Source of the DNA: Pseudoduganella albidiflava
GTDB taxonomy: Bacteria > Pseudomonadota > Gammaproteobacteria > Burkholderiales > Burkholderiaceae_D
Assembly (NCBI RefSeq): GCF_004322755.1
Contig: NZ_CP036401.1
Location: forward strand, 4,402,001-4,466,000
Length of the DNA stretch: 64,000 bases
Reading direction: 5' to 3'
Each line of letters opens with the position of its first letter. Position 1 is the first letter of the stretch. Below the pieces are notes generated by a model. That model was not told where the DNA came from and searched no databases. It saw only the letters and a program-made list of their open reading frames with translations. The position numbers and the translations under genes are program-made. Of the stretch, positions 34,215-43,951 are shown one piece after another.

Positions 34215-37200
34215 CTACCTCGACGGCACCTGCAGCGTGACCGGTCCGATCAGCCCCGCAGGGCGCAGCGGCGCATCGGGCTTGTACGTCGGCGCGGCAG
34301 TGAACGTCACCTTGCGCGCGCCCGGCTGCGCATCGCCGATCAGCCGGTTGACCCACAGGTTGGCCACCCTCACCTCCACCGTATTGGCGCCCGCCACCAC
34401 CAACTGGCCGATGTCGACTGCATATGGCTGCTTCCAGGCGATGCCGGCCGGCTTGCCGTTGACGATCACTTCCGCCACGTCGCCCACCCGGCCCAGGTCC
34501 AGCTTCACGGACCGGCCCGGTTCCACACCGGCGGGCAGCGTGAAGCCGCGCCGCCACGTGCTGATACCCGAGAAGTACTTCACCTGCGGGTCGGTGCTGT
34601 CCGCCAGGGAACCCGGTGCGCCACTGGCGATCGGCGGCGGCGCGCCCAGGCCGTCGAAACTGACTTGCCAGCCCGTGTCCAGCAGCGCCGCCCGCGTCCA
34701 TGCCGGCCTGGCGGGCGGCGCGGCGGAGGCACTGGCGGCGGCGTTGCGGAACACCACGAAGACCGACTCGCTGGCGCCCAGCGACAGGGGTACCGCCGTG
34801 CGGCGGCCCTGCGTGCGGTAGCCTGCCGGTTCGCTTCGCCCGCTGTCGGCATGCCAGAACTCGGGCGCCTTGCCGTGCACGTTGAACAGCGCCTCCGTGT
34901 CGACTGGCGCCGCCGTGCGGTTGACGATGAAATACAGGTCGCCGTCCGCCAGGCGGCGGTGCACGAACGACAGCGGGTTGCCGCTGCCGGCGTAGTCCAA
35001 GTCCGGCTCCTGGCCGAGCGTGCCGAGGACGGCTTCCACGTCGCCGCTGTCGACCACGCGGCCCTTGCCGACCCTGCCGGCGACCCTGCCGCTGTCCTTC
35101 CCGCTTCCCTTGGCGCTCCACATGCTTTTGACCAGCGCGGCGAACTGCTTCGGATCGTCGCCCAGCGCCGGCGAGCCCTCCGGCGCCGCGCCGACGATCG
35201 TCGCCCCCTGCGTGGCCAGCGCGTGCAGGCGCCGCAGCGTGGCCAGCGTCATCTTGCGGCTGCTGCCGCCGAGGTACAGCACGCGATAGCGCGCGCCGCT
35301 CTTCGCCAACAGGTCGCCGCGGTCGACGGACAGCGCCTGCGCCAGCGCATCGGCGTTGACGAAGTCGTAGGCGTAGCGGCGCGGCGCATCGGCCGGCTGG
35401 CCCTTCTTGTACAGCGTGACCAGCGGCGCCTCTTCGCCATAGAAGTACGCCACGTCGGCGTAGTGGCGCCCCTGCTGCAGCAGGTACGCGCTGCGCGCCA
35501 TGTAGTCGACCCACGGCCGCGCCATGCCGGCCCAGGTCTCGTTGCGGTTGAAGTACTGGCCGAAGATCGCCAGCGACAGGCCCGGCTTCCTGTCCTCGCC
35601 GAGCGGCTGGTGCACCGAGGTGTGGATCACCGGCAGGTTGACGCCGCTGGCGAATTCCGTGTCGATCATCGGGCGCAGGTCGGCCGGGGCGAAAGCCCAC
35701 GGCGCCATGGCGCTGGTCATGGACTCGGCGGCGACCAGGTTCTGGCCATAGATGTGCGATACCGAGGCGGCGCCCCGCATGTCGGCGATGGCGCTCGGGT
35801 TGGGACCGAGATCGGGCCGGTAGGTCCACATCGCCGCCATCGGGATGTCGGCGTGGCGGCGCATCGCCATGTCGTCGCCCAGCGCCACCCTGGCGCTTTC
35901 CAGCGCTTCGCCATAGACCTTCATGCCCCGTTCCCGGGCCACGGCCGCCACGGTGCCATAGTGCTCGCTGGCGGCCAGGTCGGCCAGCGTGCGGCGCCAG
36001 TCGTACAGGAAGGCGTCGGTACGGGCGCGGTTGCCGATGACGAGGCCCGCCAGTGCCGGCAGCCAGGGCCGCGCGTCATAGCCGCGCAGGCGGCTGAACT
36101 GCTCGAGCATGCGCGGTGTCCAGTTCGACGCGCCCACCTCGGTGCTGTCGGTCACCAGCGCGCGCACGCCGCGCTTGCCGATCAGTTCCTTGCCGACCGC
36201 GCTTTCATAGTTGCCCAGGTAAGTCTGCAAATAGCGGCGCACCGCGCCGGCATCGTACTTGTCCACTTCCAGCCCGGTGGCTTCCGGCGTCGCGGGGTGG
36301 TTCTCGATGCCGGTCAGCGACCAGCCCAGCCGCAGGATCTTCCAGGTCCCCTTCGGCGGCGTCCAGCGCAGCGTGCCGTCGGCGGCCAGCTTGCCGGTCA
36401 GGTCGACGATGCGCGACGGCGCCATGCCCGCCTCGCCGGGATCGGCGGCGGCATCGAGCGCATGGTAGTCGGCCACGGTCGTGAAGCCCGCCTTGGCCTC
36501 GAACTGGTGCACTTTCGGCTCGGCCGACAGGGCCAGCTGGCCAAGGCGCAGGTTCTTCGGCTTGGCCATCGCCGCGAAGGGTCCCGTATCGGCGCCGGCC
36601 ACCGGCATGAAGCCCGGGTTGACAACCGGCGGGCTCGCCTTGATGACGACGCGGAAGCGAGCCGCCGTGACCGGCGCGAAGCCCGCCGTGGCCGGTACCA
36701 GCGACAGCGGCAGGTCAGCGACTTTTTTCCACGCCTGCCCGTCCATGCTGGCTTCCAGCACGGACTGATAAGCAGGGCCTTCGAAGATATTTCCCGCCCC
36801 CGGCGTGAAGATCGTTGCCGAGCGCACGGTGCGCGGTGCCGGATAGTCGAGCGCGATGACGATCGCTTCGCCGGCGGCAGGCGGCGCGATCTCGACCACC
36901 TCGCTGTCCTGCGGCGCCGCCAGCCTGCGCGCGTCCAGCGTTCGTTCGCCAAGGCGGATGGCGGGCAGCTCGCCGGATGTCGCCTCGACCGGCCACGCAT
37001 AGACGGCGATGTCCCCGCCGGCCTGCGCCAGCTTGTTCGCGTCCGGCCGGTGACCCATGATGTCGGGCAGGACGAACAGGTCCTGGAACGGCCCGCTGGT
37101 GCGCGGCGCGGGGGCCAGCTTCACCTCCACCGGCTTGCCGCCTTCAAGCCCTCCTTCAATCACCGTCTCCGACCACACCAGCTTCTTCATGCCATCCTGC

Positions 37201-37613
37201 GCCGGTACCCATGGCCCGCCTGTCTCGCTCCAGCCGGGCGAGGCGGCGATGCCGAATTCCAGGTTCTTTTCTTCGGCCAGCTGCGTGGCGAAGCGGAACG
37301 CGTCCTTCCAGCCCTCGTCCATGTACACCAGGCGCTTGTCCACCAGCGGCGGCGTCATCATCTCGGCGTCGAAGTTCTGCAGGCCGCCCAGGCCCGAGCG
37401 CGACATCCACTCGATATCCTTGCGGATGCCCTCCTTCGTGACATTGCCGTTCAGCCAGTGCCACCACACGCGCGGGCGGGCCGATTGGGGCGGATCGGCA
37501 AAGCCCTTCGCCAGCTCGTCGCCCCAGGCGGACGGCGCAACGGCAGGCAGCAAGGCTGGCACGAACAAGGCGGCGAGCACCGCCCGTCGGATCGTCTTCA
37601 GTCGCGGCGCCAT
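34215..37613 (-). CDS. GH106 alpha-L-rhamnosidase, exported
   Basis: 1,132 residues with a Sec signal peptide ending near residue 31. The mature protein opens FADPPQSARPRVWWHWLNGNVTKEGIRKDIEWM, the hallmark of glycoside hydrolase family 106, followed by GLGGLQNFDA and GWSETGGPWV. The central catalytic region has VTDSTEVGASNWTP and VYGEALE, and a C-terminal beta-sandwich ends GPVTLQVPSR. It should release L-rhamnose from rhamnosides in the periplasm. It starts 2 bases after the beta-glucosidase stop, so the two are made together, fitting stepwise trimming of rutinose or neohesperidose. Confidence 0.85.
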   Translation of the reverse strand: MAPRLKTIRRAVLAALFVPALLPAVAPSAWGDELAKGFADPPQSARPRVWWHWLNGNVTKEGIRKDIEWMSRSGLGGLQNFDAEMMTPPLVDKRLVYMDEGWKDAFRFATQLAEEKNLEFGIAASPGWSETGGPWVPAQDGMKKLVWSETVIEGGLEGGKPVEVKLAPAPRTSGPFQDLFVLPDIMGHRPDANKLAQAGGDIAVYAWPVEATSGELPAIRLGERTLDARRLAAPQDSEVVEIAPPAAGEAIVIALDYPAPRTVRSATIFTPGAGNIFEGPAYQSVLEASMDGQAWKKVADLPLSLVPATAGFAPVTAARFRVVIKASPPVVNPGFMPVAGADTGPFAAMAKPKNLRLGQLALSAEPKVHQFEAKAGFTTVADYHALDAAADPGEAGMAPSRIVDLTGKLAADGTLRWTPPKGTWKILRLGWSLTGIENHPATPEATGLEVDKYDAGAVRRYLQTYLGNYESAVGKELIGKRGVRALVTDSTEVGASNWTPRMLEQFSRLRGYDARPWLPALAGLVIGNRARTDAFLYDWRRTLADLAASEHYGTVAAVARERGMKVYGEALESARVALGDDMAMRRHADIPMAAMWTYRPDLGPNPSAIADMRGAASVSHIYGQNLVAAESMTSAMAPWAFAPADLRPMIDTEFASGVNLPVIHTSVHQPLGEDRKPGLSLAIFGQYFNRNETWAGMARPWVDYMARSAYLLQQGRHYADVAYFYGEEAPLVTLYKKGQPADAPRRYAYDFVNADALAQALSVDRGDLLAKSGARYRVLYLGGSSRKMTLATLRRLHALATQGATIVGAAPEGSPALGDDPKQFAALVKSMWSAKGSGKDSGRVAGRVGKGRVVDSGDVEAVLGTLGQEPDLDYAGSGNPLSFVHRRLADGDLYFIVNRTAAPVDTEALFNVHGKAPEFWHADSGRSEPAGYRTQGRRTAVPLSLGASESVFVVFRNAAASASAAPPARPAWTRAALLDTGWQVSFDGLGAPPPIASGAPGSLADSTDPQVKYFSGISTWRRGFTLPAGVEPGRSVKLDLGRVGDVAEVIVNGKPAGIAWKQPYAVDIGQLVVAGANTVEVRVANLWVNRLIGDAQPGARKVTFTAAPTYKPDAPLRPAGLIGPVTLQVPSR

Positions 37614-37615
37614 CG

Positions 37616-38980
37616 TCAGACTCCGTTTGCCCTGGCGATCTTGCCGAGTACCGCAAGGCTCGGCTTGGCGGTGCGCCGCATCGTCTTGCGGTCCACGCCG
37701 ATCAGGCCGAAACGGGGGCCATAGCCGAAGATCCATTCGAAATTGTCGATCAGCGACCAGTGGATATAGCCGCGCACATCGATGCCATCCTTCAGGCAGT
37801 TCGCCACGCCGGCCACCGCGGTATGGATGTACGCCACGCGCTGCCTGTCGTCGTCGGTGGAGGTGCCGTTCTCCGTCACGTAGAGCGGCTTCTTCACATG
37901 CTGCGCCGTGTAGCGCAGCGTGGCTTCCAGCGCCTGCGGGTAGTACTCCATGTGGGCGGACGTCATCACCGCGTCCTTCGGCGGCGGCAGCACGCCCTCC
38001 GGCCCGATCAGCTCGCGCGTGTAGGTCTGCACGCCGAAGAAGTCGCCGTGTTCGTCGATGGCCTTGAACCACGGTTCGTAGGCGATGGCGCGCTTGCGGT
38101 CGCGCATGGCCGGGTCGCCCACCGCCTGGTCGTCGGCGATGGCGATCGAGAAGCCGACCGGCAGTTGCGGGCGTACCGCCTTCACGGCCTGGTACGCCGC
38201 CGCATGGCCCTGCAGCTGGCCAGCCTGGATCCTGTCGAAATCGCCGAACAGCCAGGCGGAGAACTTGTCGGAACCGGTCTGGCGCGCCGCTTCGGCCAGC
38301 ATGGCCTTCATGCGCGGGTTGCCTGCCATGCCGGACAGCGGGCCGGGAATGCCGAACAGCAGCCGCGCCAGGTTCGGTTCGTTGAACGTGGTGGCGTAGT
38401 CGATCAGGTGGCCCAGGTGCTGCGTGACTTTTTCGCAGTAGCGCGCGAACAGGGCCGCGGCCCCTTCCGCTTCCCAGCCGCCACGGGCGGCGAACCAGCG
38501 CGGATTGACGAAGTGGTTGAAACTGACCATGGTGCGCAGCTCGCGCTTGCGGCAGGCTTCCAGCACGTCGCGGTAATGCTCCAGCGCGGCGACCGAGAAC
38601 AGGCCCTCCACCGGTTCCACGCGCGCCCACTCGATGGAAAAGCGGAACGTGTTCAGGCCCGCCTGCGCCAGCATGCCGATATCCTGGTCGAACAGGCGGT
38701 AGTGGTCGACGCCGGCGCCGGACGGTTCCTTGAATTCGGTCGGCTGCACGTTCTCCAGCAGCCAGGCATCGCTGTTGACGTTGTCGCCTTCGGCCTGGTG
38801 GCCGGCGATCGCCGCGCCCCACAGGAAGTTTTTCGGGAAGGGGCCTTTTGCCTTCGTGGCGGCAGCGGCAGTGGCCGCGCCGGGCAGCATGGCGGCGCCG
38901 GCCAGTGCGGTGCCGAGTCCCAGCAGGGTGCGGCGGCGCGGATTGTTCGGGGGATTGCCGTGATTGAACTGGTCGGTCAT
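37616..38980 (-). CDS. GH1 beta-glucosidase, TAT-type signal
   Basis: 454 residues. The N-terminus PRRRTLLGLGTALAGAA looks like a twin-arginine export signal, so the enzyme should be periplasmic. The GH1 active site is complete: acid/base Glu201 in TTFNEPN and nucleophile Glu370 in YVTENG, plus the substrate-binding NHFVNPRW and HWSLIDNFEW. GGAGACAGG precedes the ATG. GH1 enzymes remove glucose from aryl glucosides such as flavonoid glucosides. Its position after the monooxygenase and before the rhamnosidase suggests the glucosyl step after rhamnose removal. Confidence 0.9.
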   Translation of the reverse strand: MTDQFNHGNPPNNPRRRTLLGLGTALAGAAMLPGAATAAAATKAKGPFPKNFLWGAAIAGHQAEGDNVNSDAWLLENVQPTEFKEPSGAGVDHYRLFDQDIGMLAQAGLNTFRFSIEWARVEPVEGLFSVAALEHYRDVLEACRKRELRTMVSFNHFVNPRWFAARGGWEAEGAAALFARYCEKVTQHLGHLIDYATTFNEPNLARLLFGIPGPLSGMAGNPRMKAMLAEAARQTGSDKFSAWLFGDFDRIQAGQLQGHAAAYQAVKAVRPQLPVGFSIAIADDQAVGDPAMRDRKRAIAYEPWFKAIDEHGDFFGVQTYTRELIGPEGVLPPPKDAVMTSAHMEYYPQALEATLRYTAQHVKKPLYVTENGTSTDDDRQRVAYIHTAVAGVANCLKDGIDVRGYIHWSLIDNFEWIFGYGPRFGLIGVDRKTMRRTAKPSLAVLGKIARANGV

Positions 38981-39021
38981 GCCTGTCTCCATTGTTGTTG
39001 TGATAGCGTTATTGCAAGAAG

Positions 39022-40605
39022 CTACGGCAAGCGTTGCTGCAGGTTTTCCACCAGCGCGAGCAGGCTGCCGCCATCGGCCGCCACGCCGTACACGTAGTGA
39101 TCCGGCCGCACCACGGCGGCGCGCACGCCATGCCGCGCCAGCCAGCCGGCGACCACGCCATCGGCTTCGCCGCTCTGCATGCGGTGCGGGCCGCTGGCAA
39201 AGCCGCCTTCGCCGGGCGGCAGCGACACCAGCATGCCCAGCCCGGCGGCCACGCGCAGCAGAGCTGCCGGCAGTCGGTCGATTGGCAAATCGGTGACGAT
39301 GCGCCAGCCGGCGCCGGCGATATCGTCCAGCAGCGCCGGGCCGGCCGGGCCGTGCACGCGGGGCTGCGGGAACAGCTTGCCGGCACCTTCGCAGCCGTTC
39401 ATGTCGAGGAAGCCGGTGGACAACGGCGGGATGATGTCCTGCCGCGCCTGGGTCTTCACCTGGCCGCTGGCCGCGTCGAGCAGCGCCGCATCGCGGGCCC
39501 GGGCCTTGCCGGCATCGCGCTCGCAGATCACCGCGCCGATATCCTTGATGCGCGTGGTCAGCTGGCGCACGTGCTCGCGGCGCTCGGCCGCATACGTGTC
39601 CAGCAGGGAATCGGATAAATGCGCACCAGCTTCGCCACCCAGCACGGCGCGCAGCTTCCACGCCAGGTTGGCCACGTCGCGCACGCCCTGGCACATGCCC
39701 TGCCCCAGGAACGGCGGCTGCTGGTGCGCCGCGTCGCCGGCGATGAACGCCCGGCCCTTGCGCCACTCCTTCGCCACCAGCGCATGGAAGCGGTAGCTGG
39801 CCTGGCGCCACAGCGTGGCGTCGTCCGGACCGATCCAGCGCCGCAGCACGCTCCAGGCCCCCTCTTCCGTCGCCATGTACGCCGGGTCCTCGCCGGGCAG
39901 CAGCGAGATTTCCCAGCGGCGGTGGTTGCCCGGTCCGATCACGTAGGTGCACGGCCGGCCGGGTTCGCAGAACTGCACGCTGGTGGACGGCAGCTTCGCC
40001 AGCCCGCGTTCGTTGACCTGCACGTCGACCACCAGCCACGGTTCGTCGAACTGCAGGTCTTCCAGTGCGATGCCGAGCGCCTCGCGCACCGCGCTGGAGG
40101 CACCGTCGCAGCCGATCGCGTAGCGGGCCCGCACGGTGCTGCGCTGGCCGCCGCCATCCTCCAGGTACAGCGTGACGCCGGCGTCATCCTGTTCCAGGCC
40201 GGTGAAGCGCAGGCCCAGCTTCACATCGACACTGGGCAGCGCCCGCACGTGCGCGCGCAGTGCCGCTTCCACCGGCGGTTGCGTGAACACCATCGACGGC
40301 GTGTGGCCCAGCGGATAAGGCGGCTCCACCGTGGCCAGCCGCTTGATCAGCTGGCCGTCGACGCCGTAGTACTCGGACGGCGTGAACGGCTCGCAGAACG
40401 GCGCAATGGTCTCCGCCAGCCCGAGATTCTGGAAGATGCGCATGATCTCGTGGTCCAGCGCGATGGCGCGCGGCTTCGGATACACCTCGTCCGTGCGGTC
40501 GATCACCAGCGTGCGCAGCCCGGCCTGGCCCAGCAGCGCGGCGGCCACCGCGCCGGACGGCCCGAAACCGACGATGGCGACGTCGTAGTCGGGACGCGCG
40601 TTCAT
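39022..40605 (-). CDS. fdeE: FAD-dependent aromatic monooxygenase (FdeE-like)
   Basis: 527 residues, class A flavin monooxygenase. FAD-binding VAIVGFGPSGAVAA at about 9-22, YAIGCDGASSAVREALG at about 163-179 and FIAGDAAHQQPPFLGQGMCQG at about 290-310 are all present, with the MhpA-like C-terminal thioredoxin-type domain. It hydroxylates phenolic rings using NAD(P)H and O2. In Herbaspirillum FdeE hydroxylates the A ring of naringenin at C8; the order dioxygenase, FAH-family enzyme, monooxygenase matches as I recall that operon. Its ATG overlaps the FAH gene stop. Confidence 0.85.
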   Translation of the reverse strand: MNARPDYDVAIVGFGPSGAVAAALLGQAGLRTLVIDRTDEVYPKPRAIALDHEIMRIFQNLGLAETIAPFCEPFTPSEYYGVDGQLIKRLATVEPPYPLGHTPSMVFTQPPVEAALRAHVRALPSVDVKLGLRFTGLEQDDAGVTLYLEDGGGQRSTVRARYAIGCDGASSAVREALGIALEDLQFDEPWLVVDVQVNERGLAKLPSTSVQFCEPGRPCTYVIGPGNHRRWEISLLPGEDPAYMATEEGAWSVLRRWIGPDDATLWRQASYRFHALVAKEWRKGRAFIAGDAAHQQPPFLGQGMCQGVRDVANLAWKLRAVLGGEAGAHLSDSLLDTYAAERREHVRQLTTRIKDIGAVICERDAGKARARDAALLDAASGQVKTQARQDIIPPLSTGFLDMNGCEGAGKLFPQPRVHGPAGPALLDDIAGAGWRIVTDLPIDRLPAALLRVAAGLGMLVSLPPGEGGFASGPHRMQSGEADGVVAGWLARHGVRAAVVRPDHYVYGVAADGGSLLALVENLQQRLP

Positions 40606-41486
40606 GATTGCGCTTTTTCCTGCACTTCGTCCCGGATCGTGTTGACCAGCAGGCCGACGCCCTCGATCTCGACTTCGATCGTGTCGCCATCCTTCATCCA
40701 CACCGGCGGCACGCGCGACTGGCCCACGCCGGCCGGCGTGCCCATCGCGATCACGTCGCCCGCTTCCAGCGTCACGCATTCCGACAGCAGCGCGATGGTT
40801 TCGGCCACGTCCCAGATCATGTCGCGCGTGTTCGCGTCCTGCATCACGGTGCCGTTCAGGCGCGACTGGATGCGCAGGCCGGCGCCGCCCGGCGGCAGCT
40901 CGTCCGCCGTGACCAGCACCGGGCCGAACGCGCCGGTGCGGTCGAAGTTCTTGCCGATCGTCCATTGCGGCGTGCGCTTCTGGTAATCGCGCACGGAAAT
41001 GTCGTTGAAGGCCGCGTAGCCGAACACGTAGTCCAGCGCCTCTTCCTTCGTGATATGGCGGCCGCGCTTGCCGATGACGACGGCCAGTTCAGCCTCGTAG
41101 TCCAGCTTTTCCGACACCCGCGGCCGCTCGGCGGCTTCGCCATGCGCCAGCAGCGACGTGGTCGAGCGCAGGAAGAACCACGGGTAGACGGGCTTTTCGC
41201 GGCCGCTCTCGGCGGCGTGATCGTAATAGTTCAAGCCCAGGCACACGGTCTTGCCCGGCTCCGGTACCACCGGCGCCAGCGTGATACCGGCCAGCGGCTG
41301 GCGGTCCGCGGCGGACGCCACTTCGATGGCGCGGCGCGCGGCGGCCCGCAGGTCGATGCCGGACTGCAGCGCCTTGCGGGCATCGGACGGCACCTCGGGG
41401 ACCAGGCGGTTCAGGTCGATGACGCTGTCGCCGTCGAGGATGGCCAGGCGGGCTTCGGTGCCGCTGCGGTAAGAGACGAATTTCAT
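40602..41486 (-). CDS. fumarylacetoacetate hydrolase family protein
   Basis: 294 residues. The FAH catalytic domain is clear: VCLGLNYYDHAAES, the metal ligands in DYEAELAVVIGKRGRHI, then GYAAFNDISVRDYQKR, TIGKNFDRTGAFGPVLVT and IAMGTPAGVGQ. The family hydrolyses C-C bonds of diketo acids or isomerises/decarboxylates ring-cleavage products. Here it should act on the meta-cleavage product formed by the adjacent dioxygenase. GGAGAAACCC precedes the ATG. It overlaps the monooxygenase gene by 4 bases. Confidence 0.9.
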   Translation of the reverse strand: MKFVSYRSGTEARLAILDGDSVIDLNRLVPEVPSDARKALQSGIDLRAAARRAIEVASAADRQPLAGITLAPVVPEPGKTVCLGLNYYDHAAESGREKPVYPWFFLRSTTSLLAHGEAAERPRVSEKLDYEAELAVVIGKRGRHITKEEALDYVFGYAAFNDISVRDYQKRTPQWTIGKNFDRTGAFGPVLVTADELPPGGAGLRIQSRLNGTVMQDANTRDMIWDVAETIALLSECVTLEAGDVIAMGTPAGVGQSRVPPVWMKDGDTIEVEIEGVGLLVNTIRDEVQEKAQS

Positions 41487-41502
41487 GGGTTTCTCCAGTT
41501 GC

Positions 41503-42417
41503 TTATTGAGTGTGTTCGATGAAGCGGATTTTTTTCTGGGCCTGCTTGATGCGGTCCGACGGCGGCTTCGACACGCCCCACTGGTCGAAGCGGCCCGGCG
41601 GCCAGGTCCAGTCGGATGGCGCGCCGACCTGGTAGCTGTCGTCGACCTGCAGCACGTCGGCCGTGTATTCGATGACGAAATCGTCCGGGCCGACGAAGTA
41701 CGCGAACACGTTGTTGCCGGGGCCATGGCGGCCGACACCCCACTCGATCGGCCAGCCGGCGTCGCTCATGCGGCCGGCGCCGCGCATTACCGCGTCGAGG
41801 TCCGGCATGACGAAGGCGATGTGGTTCAGCGTGTTCGAATCGGCATCGGCCAGCGCGATGCTGTGGTGGTCCGCATTGCAGCGCATGAAAGCCATGATGC
41901 GGGTGCGGTCTGACAGGCGGAAACCCAGCGCGTCTTCGAAGAATTTCTGGGCCAAGGCCACGTCGGCGCTGTTGAAGACCGCGTGCGTGATGCGGACAGG
42001 GGCATCTTTTTTTACCTCGCGCTGTGCATCCTTCCCGGCATGGCGTTCGTCGCCATGCACGAAGCGCAGGATGCGGCCCTGCGGATCGGCGATGACGACA
42101 GCCGTGCCGCCGCCCGGTTCGTCCACCGGTGCGGGGCCGGAAATCACCCTGCCGCCGGCGCTTTCGGTGCGCTGGGCGATCGAGACCAGGTCCGCCGGGG
42201 CGGCGACACTGAAGGTCAGGTTGCGCACGTCCGGCTGCGCGCCGCGGTGCAGCGACAGGATGTGGTGGAAGCTGCCGGTGCCGCGCAGGTAGACCGCATC
42301 GCCGGTGCGGGCCACGGTTTCAAGGTGCCAGGTGCCGGTGTAGAACCGTTCGGCGGCATCGAGATCGGTCACGCCGATCGCGATGCTGCGCAGCTGGCCG
42401 GCTGGGGAAGTGCTCAT
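41503..42417 (-). CDS. fdeC: extradiol ring-cleavage dioxygenase, VOC type (FdeC-like)
   Basis: 304 residues made of two VOC modules, about 9-125 and 139-260. The second holds the expected Fe(II) ligands: His in ITHAVFN, His in LNHIAFV and Glu in FVIEYTAD, as in catechol 2,3-dioxygenases. It should cleave a hydroxylated A ring beside its hydroxyl groups. In Herbaspirillum FdeC does this to 8-hydroxynaringenin. The start overlaps the previous gene's stop by ATGA, and the gene sits between the decarboxylase and FAH genes in the fde-like order. Confidence 0.85.
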   Translation of the reverse strand: MSTSPAGQLRSIAIGVTDLDAAERFYTGTWHLETVARTGDAVYLRGTGSFHHILSLHRGAQPDVRNLTFSVAAPADLVSIAQRTESAGGRVISGPAPVDEPGGGTAVVIADPQGRILRFVHGDERHAGKDAQREVKKDAPVRITHAVFNSADVALAQKFFEDALGFRLSDRTRIMAFMRCNADHHSIALADADSNTLNHIAFVMPDLDAVMRGAGRMSDAGWPIEWGVGRHGPGNNVFAYFVGPDDFVIEYTADVLQVDDSYQVGAPSDWTWPPGRFDQWGVSKPPSDRIKQAQKKIRFIEHTQ

Positions 42418-43484
42418 ACAGTAACTCCTTGGGAATCGGGGGCAAAGTCGAGGGCAACATCGAGGGCAAGGAAGCGCGCCGCGTTGCCGGCGACGAGCCG
42501 CGCGCGCACCGATGGATCGGCGACGGCGGCCTCGATGCCGGCCACCGGCCGCGCATCCCGGAATGCAAAGGGATAGTCGGTGCCGATCATCAGCGCATCG
42601 GCGCCAAAGCGCTGCAACAGCACGTCCAGGGTCGGGGCATCGAACACCAGCGTGTCGTAGAACAGGCGCCGCGCCTGTTCCGACGGGCCGACCGGCATGG
42701 CCTCGGCCAGCGCCGGAAACACCTTGCGGGCCTGTTCCAGGCGCGGCAGCAGCATCGCCAGCGTGCCGCCGCCGTGGCTGAACGCCATGCGCAGGCCGGG
42801 ATGGCGTTCCACCAGGTTCGAGGTCAGCACCGAGGCCGCCGCCAGCCCCACTTCGGTGGGGTAGCCCAGCGCCTGCAGCAGGTTCGACGGGCCGACCAGC
42901 CGGTCGGCGCCGGCCGGCTTCAGCGCGTGGACGAACACGGCGACGCCCTTTTCTTCACAAGCTTCGAAGAATGGCGCGAACTCGGGCGCGCCCGGCGGAC
43001 GGCCGTTGATGTTGCTGCCGATCTCGATGGCGCGAAAGCCCAGCTGCCCCGTGAGGTATTCCAGTTCGGCCAGCGCCAGGTCCATGTCCTGCAGCGGCAC
43101 CGCGCCCATGCCGACCAGCCGGCCGCCGGACAAGTCCACGGCGGCGGCGATCTGGTCGTTCACGTAGCGCAGCAGCTGTGCCGCTGCGGCCGGCGCCATC
43201 CAGTAGGACAGCAGCTCCGGCATCGGCGAGATGGCCTGGCGCGCCAGCCCCATCTCGTCCATGTCGGCGATGCGGCGGCTCGGGCTCCATGCCATTTCCG
43301 ACACGGTGCGGTACACCTTCCCGGCGATCATCACGTGGCGGTGGCACGCATGGGCCGGTGCCATCGATGGCCAGTCGGCCGGCACGGCACTGCCCAGGTA
43401 GTGCGGGAAATCGTGCGGGATGAAGTGCGCATGCACGTCGATGCCGCAGGTGCAGGCCGGGGACCCGTGAAAAGCCATGCTCAT
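42414..43484 (-). CDS. ACMSD-like amidohydrolase/decarboxylase
   Basis: 356 residues of the amidohydrolase-2 family: metal motif DVHAHFIPHDF at about 16-26, FVHALKP, a conserved His in FSHGGGTLAMLLPRLEQ and Asp in MIGTDYPF near the C-terminus. ACMSD and related enzymes decarboxylate or hydrolyse muconate-type ring-cleavage products and orcylate-like acids. In this operon a role in breakdown of the cleaved A ring is likely. It overlaps the DUF336 gene at its start and the dioxygenase at its end, both by ATGA. Confidence 0.88.
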   Translation of the reverse strand: MSMAFHGSPACTCGIDVHAHFIPHDFPHYLGSAVPADWPSMAPAHACHRHVMIAGKVYRTVSEMAWSPSRRIADMDEMGLARQAISPMPELLSYWMAPAAAAQLLRYVNDQIAAAVDLSGGRLVGMGAVPLQDMDLALAELEYLTGQLGFRAIEIGSNINGRPPGAPEFAPFFEACEEKGVAVFVHALKPAGADRLVGPSNLLQALGYPTEVGLAAASVLTSNLVERHPGLRMAFSHGGGTLAMLLPRLEQARKVFPALAEAMPVGPSEQARRLFYDTLVFDAPTLDVLLQRFGADALMIGTDYPFAFRDARPVAGIEAAVADPSVRARLVAGNAARFLALDVALDFAPDSQGVTV

Positions 43485-43930
43485 GCCGTCGCCAGCCCCG
43501 CGGCCAGCACGCCGGCGGCGCAGATCGCTTCGTCGTCCTCGCCCTTGCCGCCACTGGCGCCGACGGCGCCGATCACGACGCCGCCGCGGACCGCGGGCAC
43601 CGAGCCCGCCTGCGGGATGAACTTGCCGTGGCCGGTCGCGGCCAGCGCGTTGAAGAAGGCGGGATTGCCTTGTGCGCGGCCGTGCAGCACGCTGCCGGAC
43701 ACGCCCATGCCAGCCGCCGCCCAGGCCTTGCCGAGCGCGATGTCGGTGCGCAGCATGCTGGCACCATCCTCGCGCTGCAGCGCCACCAGGTGGCCGGCCG
43801 CATCCAGCACGACCACCGCGACCGGCGGCATGTTCGCGGCACGCGCGGCGGCAAGCGCGGCGTGCAGGATGCCGTTGGCTTCGGCGAGGGTCAGGGGTTC
43901 GACCGGAGAGTGGGTTTGGTTCACTTGCAT
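43481..43930 (-). CDS. DUF336/GlcG-HbpS heme-binding-fold protein
   Basis: 149 residues of the GlcG/HbpS (DUF336) family: LTLAEANGILHAALAAARA, VAVVVLDAAGHLVALQREDGA, the central KAWAAAGMG region, GGVVIGAVGASGGKGEDDEAIC. No signal is present. Such small proteins accompany many aromatic and glycolate pathways; their chemistry is often undefined. The ATG at 43930 has GGAG only one or two bases upstream, so the GTG at 43924, with better spacing, may be the true start. It follows the MFS gene by 21 bases. Confidence 0.85.
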   Translation of the reverse strand: MQVNQTHSPVEPLTLAEANGILHAALAAARAANMPPVAVVVLDAAGHLVALQREDGASMLRTDIALGKAWAAAGMGVSGSVLHGRAQGNPAFFNALAATGHGKFIPQAGSVPAVRGGVVIGAVGASGGKGEDDEAICAAGVLAAGLATA

Positions 43931-43951
43931 ACTCCTATGACAATAAATTGC